Below, one piece after another: positions 10,482-19,376 of a DNA stretch of 64,000 nucleotides (within the stretch, counting starts at the first letter, position 1; every line of letters starts with the position of its first letter). Position numbers and translations under genes: made by a program. The notes beneath the pieces are model-generated. The model did no database searches and had not been told where the DNA came from. It saw only the letters and a program-made list of their open reading frames with translations. The stretch lies in assembly GCA_019802505.1 (NCBI GenBank), contig JAFMOC010000508.1:110749-174748 (forward strand), read 5' to 3'. The DNA is from Corydoras sp. C115 (lineage: Eukaryota; Chordata; Actinopteri; Siluriformes; Callichthyidae).

Positions 10482-10500
10482 TAAATAAATACCAGTATTA

Positions 10501-10790
10501 TTCATTCATTATCTTTCGCTTTATCCTATATTAGGGTCGTGGAGGGGTTCCCCTTGCCCATCCAGGGGAGAACGTTTTTTGCAACATGCAAACACACTCT
10601 ATATGGGGCAATTTAGAGAACTCAATTGACTTGATCCATGTTTTTGGACTGTCGGAGGAAACCGGAGAACCCAGATGAAACTCACGCAGACACGGGGAGA
10701 ACATGGAAACTCCACCCAGATGGGGATTTGAACCGGGAATCCCCAGTGCTGAGAGGCGAACGTGGTAACCACTAAGCCACCGTGCCGCCT
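10501..10790 (-). mobile_element. V-SINE, full length, 14-bp target duplication
   Basis: On the minus strand it starts GGCGGCACGGTGGCTTAGTGG (A box), has a near-consensus B box, then the conserved V-SINE core (GTTTCCATGTTCTCC and GTTTCCTC) and an (ATTC)-type 3' end. It is flanked by AAATACCAGTATTA at 10487-10500 and 10791-10804. Confidence 0.88.
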
Positions 10791-10804
10791 AAATACCAGT
10801 ATTA

Positions 10805-11100
10805 GTTCGCGTTAAAAGAGTTAAATTACACACTTTACATTAAAAATTTAAAATGTCATCTACGCGACATAAAACACCATTAAATGCCCACAGCTTTAAA
10901 AACTCCTCGAGTCTGTTCGTCATTTTATAAAAAGCATACTCGACTCGGATTCTGGCTCTAATAAGTGCGGACCCCAGACGTTTGTGTTTTTTCGTGAGCC
11001 CGATCACGAACTTTGCTTGGCCCAGCAGGTAATTAAAAATATAGACCATCTGTTTATTGGAGGCTTTATATTCAGGTACAAAGATAAAAACATTGTCAGA
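10805..11100 (-). pseudogene. 3'-terminal part of Tx1-like LINE B
   Basis: Minus-strand frame from about 11097 to 10840 contains MVYIFNYLLGQAKFVIGLTKKHK, matching the C-terminus of the other Tx1-like LINE pieces (NFILGQAKLAIWLTRK at 23329-24012). It directly abuts the LTR at 11101. The rest of the same kind of LINE lies on the other side of the LTR element (19377-22385), so both may be one LINE split by that insertion, with some LINE sequence lost at the junction. Confidence 0.65.
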
Positions 11101-11487
11101 TGTTAGGATCTTTTGATTTTGAAAAAGGCAGAAAGAACGAGCAGATGCAAAATGGTCGCCTCAACTCATTTATTGAGGACAAAGAGAATACTTCATGGAC
11201 ACCTCCAGTAACTCACGCTGGCCAGCGGTCTTCCTCCTCAGCTTTCTGATTCTCTCCCTCCGCGTCTGAGTGAAAAAGTCCCCCCTTGTGTTTACCTCGG
11301 GGTATATGCGTTACGTCTAGATCCCGCCCCTTAACTGCTTTAAGCCAATCACAAACTACCGCCCCAGGTTTTAAATCAGCCAATCCCAGTCAAGCAACCC
11401 CTAGTGGCGGGAAATCCAAGGTCCTTTGTTTGGCTTCCGGCCATATTGGAATTCTCATAATGTATAAGGAATTTAAAATTCCTGACA
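11101..11487 (-). repeat. 3' LTR of the large non-coding LTR element
   Basis: 387 bp, TGTCAGGA to TCCTAACA on the minus strand, with the purine run AGGGGGGAT immediately before it. The central part matches 19026-19376 at roughly 90%, with more divergence in the region corresponding to 11270-11310 and 11400-11460. A third, more diverged copy is at 29401-29785. Confidence 0.8.
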
Positions 11488-12892
11488 ATCCCCCCTATGG
11501 GAGCACCTAAATGCTCCCATAAATAAATTTTAAATTAAAAATTCTACGGCCATAAATTTTAAGCAAAACGTACATATTACCATTTCTAAAAATTCGCCCA
11601 TTAATTATTATTATTATAGTTAACCCAAATCTAAACGCAACTAACTTCCAGTACGACTTTCACAAGTTCACATAACTGAATGCTGAGGAGGCAGAGCGCT
11701 AATTAAACTACCCCCTCTAACTAAAACCCTTCTTGAAGGTGCCCAACACATTACATGGCCATATAGGCTGAAAACACAATTCTAAAACAAACATCTATCA
11801 ATTATACTAATAGAGACCGCGCCTAACGAGACAGTCTCCATCCCTACACTCACAAACCCAAAATAACACCCCCCTTGCACCACTGTTGCAGAAAATTTAA
11901 TACCACCCCCCTTGCAGCACTGTTATAGAAATTTTCCCAGAAGGTTCTTAAAGGTTCTGTTCTCCTGGTCAGTATCTGCTTTAGTCTTTTGGTTCTGTAG
12001 TCCCAGCATTCCCTCGTCGGTTCTTGAAGCTCCTTCTATTGTTGTCATCATCCTCGTTGTCATCAATGGCAGCTCCCTTGTTGTCAGCGTCTCTCCGTCA
12101 TCATCATCATCAGCAGTACCCTCGTCGTCATCACTTTTCTAAAAGCAGAGTTAGCAGCAACCTCTATACCACCCTGAATTGGTCTGTTGACACATCCAGC
12201 GAGGCATCCTCTTCTTCCTCCATTGCCCCGAGGATCAGCATCCTCACCGCAGATCCATCCTGATCACCACTTACTCTGTTCCTTGAACTCCACCTCCTAG
12301 AGAATCTAGTTCCACACCTCCATCCAGCCGCATTTCATCTGAAACACACCGATCATCTAGAGAACAGGTTTAGGACATGGGATCCGGACTGAATTTCTGT
12401 ATGAATGTCTGTTGGAAACGGGAACTCCAGCAGCTCAAGAATAATGTGCTCTGTTTTAAAGACAAAATAAATCATCCAAACAAGCATGTTTAAGGCCAAA
12501 CAAGGAATGATAGTTCACCTCAAACAAAATGCTTCTGAAACACAAAATGTTTAGTAAAAGCTAAATGTGGTAGGTTAATTAAACCAGTATGTTGATATTT
12601 AAAAGATTATCACTGTGTAGAAATTAAAGCTAAGTGAGAGAGTGCACCAATAACCAACCTAGTTTACACTTAAGGAACAGTAAAACCACGAGACCTTAAA
12701 ACTAAAACTAACAAAACCAAAATCGACCCATACACACACTGTATAAAATAAAAATATGCTTAACATTTTTCCCATATATTTTCATTATGAATAATTTTAC
12801 CTAGATAAATTGGTCAGATGCCTTATAATATACATTATACAAACCCCCATAAATAAATAAAACACTAGAGGGTAACATGGTGGACACATCTA

Positions 12893-13008
12893 TCAGAACT
12901 GCCCTGCACTGCTTTGGTCACACTGCCACAGTCGCACAATGGATGGGTCACTTTCTCTATTCTTAATAAACTCCTTAAACTCTTCCAGAGACAGCTTACC
13001 ATACAAAT
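12893..13008 (-). pseudogene. Neurocalcin/hippocalcin-like last exon, isolated
   Basis: On the minus strand a T-rich acceptor ending TATAG at 13009 is followed by a frame reading YGKLSLEEF, a short spacer, SDPSIVRLWQCD and SSAGQF, then a stop at 12893-12895. This is the last exon of visinin-family neuronal calcium sensors (neurocalcin delta, hippocalcin), which ends the fourth EF-hand. Differences from the usual sequence are three extra residues after the EF-hand (KEFIKNRE in place of IRGAK) and L to W in VRLLQCD. No other exon of the gene is visible nearby. It lies within the large LTR element, so it is best read as a captured or transposed exon fragment. A functional alternative exon cannot be excluded. 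Confidence 0.6.
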
Positions 13009-13547
13009 CTATAAAAAAAATGCAACAATTACAAGGGCTTTGTTCAACAAATAATTGTGCAATACATATATATATATACACAATACTGTCTCTATATATT
13101 TGGCACCTGTCCACATAAAATATCTATAATGAAAAATGTGACATTCCAAAAGGAAAATGTATTTAGTGAACTGATGCAACTGCGATTCACCAAACATTTT
13201 CCCACGCTACTTAAAACAGTAGTTAAAATGAAATTGTAAACGGATATTAGATGATCTATTGGAGGTCGTTTCAATACAGTAAGGGTAAAAATAGTTAAAG
13301 TATAGGGAATGTTGATAACCACAAATATTTTATGGATCCTAATCCTGATGTATATAACACCCAATAATATGCAGGGAGGAAGTATGACAATTCCTAATAT
13401 AAAAATATAGATATTTCTAGTTTCTGTGAAAATTAAAGCAAAAATGTGGACATGCTGCCACAAAATGTAGACTTGATAATAATAGTCTTTTTATTATTCT
13501 GAGACTCTCATCTCATTACCTTTATTCTCTACTAACGTTGCATGGGG

Positions 13548-13683
13548 TTCTTTCTGCCCATCACAGGGAGAAAGTTTCAGGCGCTGGGAAGATACACCCA
13601 GGACAGAGCGCCAACCCATCGCTGGGCACACACCCACTCACTCATACACGCACATACTCTACACGGGGCAGACTGAAAACCAA
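13548..13683 (-). mobile_element. V-SINE 3' fragment
   Basis: Matches the 3' half of the V-SINEs in this window (GGCGCTGGG, ATACACCCAGGACAG, CGCTGGGCACACA). The tRNA head and V core are missing; the mini LTR element begins a few bases further on. Confidence 0.65.
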
Positions 13684-13689
13684 CTAATT

Positions 13690-14071
13690 TGTAACGGGTG
13701 CCTAGGGCACCCGTCCCTCGGCCGTTGTGTGTGGGTGTTTTTGGTTTCTGTGTCTATGTTCCTGTGTTGTTAATTAGCTGTCTCGTGTTAGTAATTTGAG
13801 TTAATTAGCTTCGCGGGTTCGTTGGGTGGTTGGGTTCACGTGGTGTGTTAGGTTAGGGTATTTAGTTCCGGAGTTTTAGGTCCTTTGTGCGCGTCTGTGT
13901 GTGTTTGTCACCTTGTCCTTTATGTACCTGGTTGTTTGGTGTTTTGACCGTGAATAAATATTGTTGTTTATGTTCTACCTGCGTGCCTGGCTCCCTTCTG
14001 CGCGTTAGAGCGCTGCGGCTCTGCGCTATATTTGCGCAGCCGCATCTAAGTCCCAGGAGGGCAGCGTGACA
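13690..14071 (+). repeat. 5' LTR of mini element copy B
   Basis: Begins with an inverted repeat (CGGGTGCC...GGCACCCG). A TATA-like TATTTA lies exactly 30 nt upstream of GCGCGTCT (13889-13896), the predicted transcript start; AATAAA is at about 13955. The distal part (TACCTGCGTGCCTGGCTCCC to GTGACA) is shared with the 3' LTR and with copy A. Confidence 0.85.
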
Positions 14072-14075
14072 GAAA

Positions 14076-14083
14076 AGACGCGC
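14076..14083 (+). promoter_or_regulatory. Candidate self-primer binding site, copy B
   Basis: AGACGCGC, 4 nt inside the LTR boundary, is the exact reverse complement of GCGCGTCT at 13889-13896. Copy A has a different pair (AACGACCAGC / GCTGGTCGTT) at the homologous positions. Confidence 0.55.
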
Positions 14084-14205
14084 CAATCGTTTTGGGAGTC
14101 CAGAGCCCAGGTAGGCTATTTTTTTTTTTTTTTTTTTTTTTTCTTTGGGGGGGCCGTATAGCCTCGTACTCGCGGCGCGCTCCGCCGTTCCGCGAGTGCG
14201 TTGTG

Positions 14206-14574
14206 ATGCGGAGCCCGCCCTCCCGGAGCCGGGGGAACGGCTCAAACAGCGTGATGGCGGAGTGGAGCGACTCCGATGAGGAATGGTTGTGGAGGTACGG
14301 GTTTGAGGCGCTCTGCGCAGAGGAGAATCTGGACATTGTCCAGATTTCTGATGACGAGGCGGGCGAACCTTACCTGTATGGGCACATTCTGCCCGTACAC
14401 ACCCTCCGCAACACTGAGGAGTTCTGGACGGAGGGTCCAGTCCGGTTTGTTAAACCCCCGGTGGCGAGACACAGACGCAGAGCGTGGCGACGGCGTGGGG
14501 TGAAGCCGCGGCAGTCACGTGACGCGACCGCGCCGGTCCGTGCCGCGTCTGGGCGCCTATCAAGCCCGACTTAG
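14206..14574 (+). CDS. Mini-element ORF, unknown function (copy B)
   Basis: 122 codons, ATG at 14206; the frame is open further upstream but that part is poly-T and not shared with copy A. It is acidic and aromatic in the middle (SDSDEEWLWRYG, EALCAEE, VQISDDEAGE, YLYGH, EEFWT) and basic near the end (RRRAWRRRG). The protein from copy A matches closely over about 100 residues while flanking DNA is much less alike, which suggests selection on the protein. A third degraded relative is at 27530-27665. I do not recognise the family. It is not gag, protease, RT or integrase. A role in packaging or regulation of the element is possible but unproven. Confidence 0.65.
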   Translation: MRSPPSRSRGNGSNSVMAEWSDSDEEWLWRYGFEALCAEENLDIVQISDDEAGEPYLYGHILPVHTLRNTEEFWTEGPVRFVKPPVARHRRRAWRRRGVKPRQSRDATAPVRAASGRLSSPT

Positions 14575-14667
14575 GAGGGGCGGACGACCCCTCCCACCCC
14601 CCCAGGACTGTTTTTTGGGGTGTCTTGGTCGCGTCCCCGCGTTACGCGACCGTAAGGGCGGGGGTAG

Positions 14668-14769
14668 TGTAACTACCTGCGTGCCTGGCTCCCTTCTGCG
14701 CGTTAGAGCGCCGCGGCTCTGCGCTATATTTGCGCAGCCGCATCTAAGTCCCAGGAGGGCAGCGTGACA
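14668..14769 (+). repeat. 3' LTR of copy B, internally deleted
   Basis: 102 bp. It keeps the first six bases (TGTAAC) and the last ~96 bp of the 382-bp LTR, differing from the 5' LTR at about one position in the shared part. Confidence 0.8.
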
Positions 14770-14774
14770 TAATT

Positions 14775-16506
14775 TCACTTCTATATACTATTTAAGTAAG
14801 CATTTAGTCAATTATTTTATATGTCTTCATTATCTTTATTGTATACGACATGACTCATGTAATCAGACCTATGGTCAGCACCGGTATTAAAAGGGCAAAG
14901 CAAAGATCAAAACGTGAAAATCAACCCAATCAAATTATTTCCAACCAAATAGCAATTAGTGGAACCCAGAGAAACTTTTTCTAAATAATTTCTATAAAAA
15001 TTCTGAATTTGCAAATTATGTGGCGAAATACTAAGCTTGACAAACACTAAATTCAGCCACCTGTTAAATCAGACTGTAAATCTGTAGGTGAGGATGGACC
15101 GAAGGGAATCCCAACACCTTGTTCTGCAATTTTAAACCTCATTAAGGACTCCAGAAGACAACCCGATACCAAATATTCTGCCATTAAAACTGCATCTAAT
15201 ACAATACTAGCAAAGGTGCCAATTGAAATGTAATTATCATTTGTCACTAAACTTTTTTTTTTTTTTTCTACTACTCCCCCCTTTCTGGAAAAGAACAGCA
15301 TTAACAATGCCTTCTTTTACAGAAACATCTGGTTTTCAGCGTGTGCTAAACTTTGTTTAACCTCAGTAAAGCAATTGCTCTAATTTTGGGTCCCATTGTT
15401 TATGTGGCAAACTACAAATTTCCACATCAGCTAACTGCCCTTCACATGCGTTCCCTACCTGCTATCACTATTACATTCCTGTTGCTTCCAGCCATAAGTC
15501 ACCACACTTTCTAAAAGTTTCACCATGTCTATATCTACTCTTATCAGCTCTCTTAAGAGCTGGCAAGGATGTTAAACTATAAGTTACAGGGTATATCCTT
15601 AAGAATATCCCATACATACTATTTTATGCTAAAAATGGTGTTTTCTGTCCTTCCTTTCAAACCTCTTCCACTATTTCAATCAATATTCACCTCCTTTTAC
15701 CTTCTAATCTAGCTATTACCCCTACTTCACCCAAACACGGCATCTTACCTGCTGTCAATTAATGGTGGCAATTTAGACAGTATGCCCTCTTAATGGCTTC
15801 ATGGCTGGTAAACCCTTTGCCCAATCTGTATACTAGTTGCATGCTATTGACCATTTTTCCCTTACTGTCCAGTGTACATGTATTATTATTAACCAATTTG
15901 CTTATAATATGTTAACTAATTGCCTTCAGCAGCTTTACCCCGTCCAACATGGAGTTCAAGTCCGCACTTGCAGTACCTTAATTGATATAATTTATCAGTC
16001 AAGCTTCTACCCTCACAGGCGGACTGAAAACTATATCAATGGGAACTTTCAACTGTGTACTTCTGATAAACTCCTCTATCCCAAATATACTACTCAACTC
16101 TAGGTTCTAGCAACCAAATATATTACCATGTGGGGTCGTAGCATGAGTATCAATCACATGGCTCTATATTAGAGCTGAGGATTCATATAATTATATACTT
16201 TAATGACCATTCTATACCACTTACCATAATATCTGATCCAGTGTACAAATGTCGTCACATTTGTCTGAATCAGCAGTAATATAGGCTTAATATATTATCT
16301 GGGATCCCAACATTAAAATACCTAAAAATAATAAAAAATAAACCTCATTTCTGGTTACATAATTGTTGCTGGCATGCACTTCCTCTGACACACATAGCAC
16401 AAGGTAGTAAGTGTGTGGAGGAGATGTGTCACTCCAAACTCTATAAACCCGACGCTCAATGTAAAATTGTGTCCAGTGTGTTGTGATGACGAATCTGGCT
16501 GCTGAA
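14775..16506. other. Internal non-coding part of the large LTR element
   Basis: AT-rich; I see no credible exon, RNA gene or transposon domain. The short ORFs here have no recognisable motif. Confidence 0.4.
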
Positions 16507-17091
16507 CCACTCAAGCACCTGTGTGAGAAATTAAAACATGGCATGACTTCATTTTGAAATTTAAATACGCTCAATACAAAGGCTTTTAATATTTTATGGA
16601 AAACAGCTATTTTAATTACAAAGATGTGCTGCTACAAATAATCATTTAATCATTTAAATCAAATCAAAATAGTCGTAATCTTAAAGGTGGTATTTTCTGA
16701 TGTTTGATTATTGGTACAAGAGCTGGTGTGTTAGGTTAGGGTATTTAGTTCCGGAGTTTTAGGTCCTTCGTGCGCGTCTGTGTGTGTTTGTCACCTTGTC
16801 CTTTATGTACCTGGTTGTTTGGTGTTTTGACCATGAATAAATATTGTTGTTTATGTTCTACCTGCGTGCCTGGCTCCCACTCAAGCACCTGTGTGAGAAA
16901 TTAAAACATGGCATGACTTCATTTTGAAAAAATACGCTCAATACAAAGGCTTTTAATATTTTATGGAAAACAGCTATTTTAATTACAAAGATGTGCTGCT
17001 ACAAATAATCATTTAATCACTTAAATCAAATCAAAACAGTCGTTATCTTAAAGGTGGTATTTTCTGATGTTTGATTATTGGTACAAGAGCT
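16507..17091. repeat. ~215-bp direct duplication with an LTR fragment at the junction
   Basis: 16507-16722 and 16878-17091 are nearly identical (both start CACTCAAGCACCTGTGTG and end GGTACAAGAGCTG). Between them, 16726-16877 is about 150 bp of the mini-element LTR, differing from 13848-13998 at about two positions. It has no LTR ends, primer site or target duplication, so it is not a normal insertion. Confidence 0.85.
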
Positions 17092-19011
17092 GAACTCAGA
17101 GCCATATGCAAAAACTTTTGGAAGGAAAGATGGTGGTAACCAGAAGTAAGATTTGGCCCAGGCACTGCTGCATTAACAAATCACTGTAAACACCTGTACC
17201 ATCATCCTGCAGCTTTTAATGTGACCTGTAACCTGTACAATCTAGAGTAATTATTAAACCTGTTTGTTTTACAAATGATCTACACATGTGACTGTCTTTG
17301 TACATGGGTAAAGAGCAGCTAGTCCAGGGATAAGTTATGGGTCATTTATAAAAAACAAATCTGATCATTAACTGAAAATTCACCAAAACTAAATTTTACT
17401 TTTAATTTTACTAAAGCACTTAATTTCATAATAATTCACTCAACACTTGTACAAGTCTCACTATTTGGTTTTAGTTGTACAGGTACAGAAGTGTGAACTG
17501 CAAACTTAAATTTATACAGGGTGGATGGCAAAGTAAGAATTACATTGCTCCAAGAAAAACATTTCTATATGTGCATATGACAATGAGCTTTGAGTTCTTG
17601 TAATTAAAACATCACGACCTAAGAAATTAGTTTGGACAATTTGGAGAATATAGAAAGTAATGGATTAATTGCACTGTGTTCCCTGAAGCAGTGGCCCAGT
17701 GTTAATTAAAAATCAAATTGTTCACCACCTGCACCACTGGTAACAATTGGTGCTTGGATAATTTCTCAACTTGTGGAGGACACATGACTAATTTGGAAGG
17801 TGAGTTGGAGGTGCTTCATTAAAACCTATTGGTTGGGCACAGACTGTGTACTGGGATATGGCACAGTGGTCTATTGGCGCCATCTACTGGTGTACCTTGT
17901 AATAACACCCAACAGGTAACTTAAGGTGGGTGAAGGGCTGCAAGCATTGCATTGACCATGTGCTAGGTGGGAGGAGCTATATGTGAGGTCGTGGCGGCCA
18001 TTTTAAATCCTTTGTTCCAACTCACTCTACCATGCTGCCAAAATATTAGCCTTAGGCTAGGTGTGTGCTAGTTGTCCTGTTGTAAGTCAGCCATTTTAAT
18101 TAAGTCAATTTAGGTTGTATAACACACAAGCAGAACACAAATATTACTTACCAAGCTAAACACTTACTTACCAGCTAAATTACTTACCACAAAATGAACT
18201 CTCCCTTTTCTCAAATACAACATCAAGCACAAAACAGAACTTTTGAGCTGATTTCCACCCCCAGCGTGCACACACGTGTTGCTGCTCCACACAAGACAAG
18301 ACAAACACACATACAAGGTTCCCTGATATTTGCACCGGAGAAATTTAAAATTTAGACACAATTTGGAAATTTAACCTGCTATTCAGGAACGACGGGATCC
18401 TCGACCTCTCTCTTAATCGTGCTGATCAATAATCAGTTATTTTTTCCAACCATTGGACCAGCGCCCCGTTGGAAAATTTTCTGATCCTTATTATATAATT
18501 ACTGGTCTGAAACCCTGTTTCACGACTCCAGTTATTCCTAAAAAAGCGCCTAGAACCGTCTATCTATAAAACGCTTACTAGCCCGACTGCAGGTCTTTAC
18601 CACACAGCCGTACGCCCCTATAAACCGGTTCTATCCCAAAACTAAACGCTTTATTAACCCAAATGTGTGACATGGGCCCTCTCACCAACTTTGCCACACT
18701 TTTCGCGCGTACCTCTTAAATAGAACTCAAACTACGTTTTCATACTCGAGCATAAACTTCGGTGCCGATATCAGGAATGGTACCAAATAAATCTACCTTC
18801 CAGTGTCCATGAAGAATTCTGATTACTGTAACAATTTATAACACTTACGGACCCGGCATTCACACATACTCATTAAAACTAGATATTGAATGCAGCTAAA
18901 TATGCAGTAAGTCTGCTTACCTTCGGCGCGCCTATAATGAGTATGCATGAAATCAGGAGTCCCGGTCCAGTACCAAAATTATTGTTTTTCTGCCCATTTT
19001 CAAAACCATCA
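17092..19011. other. Leader side of the large LTR element, no coding sequence seen
   Basis: On the minus strand this begins with the primer site and a leader containing a possible splice donor (GAAGGTAAGC near 18922), resembling the leader after the LTR at 54310-54515 (AAGGTAAG followed by ATTTAGCTG in both). No gag frame is intact. Confidence 0.45.
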
Positions 19012-19023
19012 CCTCTGCTACCA
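19012..19023 (-). promoter_or_regulatory. tRNA-iMet primer binding site
   Basis: Minus-strand TGGTAGCAGAGG, two bases after the LTR end, is complementary to the 3' end of initiator methionine tRNA (…CCTCTGCTACCA). A related site (TGGTAGCAGGGGATGG) follows the LTR at 54310-54515. Confidence 0.75.
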
Positions 19024-19025
19024 TC

Positions 19026-19376
19026 TGTTAGGATCTTTTGATTTTGAAAAAGGCAGAAAGAACGAGCTGATGCAAAATGGTCGCCTCAACTCATTTATTG
19101 AGGACAAAGAGAATACTCCATGGACACCTCCAGTAACTCACGCTGGCCAGCGGTCTTCCTCCTCAGCTCTCTGATGCTCTCCCTCCGCGTCTGAGTGAAA
19201 AAAGCCTCCCCTACTGTATACCTGGATGTATATTACCTCTAGTTCCCGCCCCTTAACTGCTTTAAGCCAATCACAAACTACCGCCCTAGGTTTTAAATCA
19301 GCCAATCACAGCCCAGTATTTCCCTAGTGGCGGGAAATCCAAAGCCCTTTGTTTATCTTTCGGACTCCATACTTTC
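19026..19376 (-). repeat. 5' LTR of the large LTR element (start deleted)
   Basis: Ends TCCTAACA on the minus strand at 19026. Compared with the 3' LTR the first ~40 bp (TGTCAGGA onward) are missing, and sequence passes directly into LINE B near 19376. Confidence 0.75.

Larger units (their letters stand above)
13690..14769 (+). mobile_element. Mini LTR retroelement, copy B, complete with 5-bp target duplication
   Basis: 1,080 bp. 5' LTR 13690-14071 (382 bp, TGTAAC...GTGACA), 596-bp internal region, 3' LTR 14668-14769. It is flanked by TAATT at 13685-13689 and 14770-14774. The 3' LTR is deleted: TGTAAC is followed at once by TACCTGCG, so about 280 bp (U3 and R) are missing. A G-rich tract (14655-14667) precedes it. 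The internal region carries one small ORF homologous to copy A, preceded by a possible splice donor (CAGGTAGG, copy A CAGGTAAG). There is no gag or pol, so it needs proteins from elsewhere. A self-priming signature is present (see primer site). Confidence 0.88.
11101..19376 (-). mobile_element. Large, mostly non-coding LTR retroelement (tRNA-iMet primer site)
   Basis: Minus-strand element: 5' LTR at 19376-19026, primer site at 19023-19012, ~7.5 kb internal region, a G-rich polypurine tract at about 11496-11490, and 3' LTR at 11487-11101. The LTRs end TCCTAACA and the complete one starts TGTCAGGA. The internal region has no recognisable gag, pol or env, which fits a LARD-type non-autonomous derivative. 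It has gained mini LTR copy B (13690-14769), a V-SINE fragment, a duplicated block (16507-17091) and a neurocalcin-like exon (12893-13008). The 5' LTR has lost about 40 bp of its start together with neighbouring LINE sequence, so no target duplication can be seen. Confidence 0.7.

Noticed and set aside
11912..12263. Serine-rich ORFs
   Set aside because: Low-complexity translation of (TCA)n-like sequence in the non-coding LTR element.
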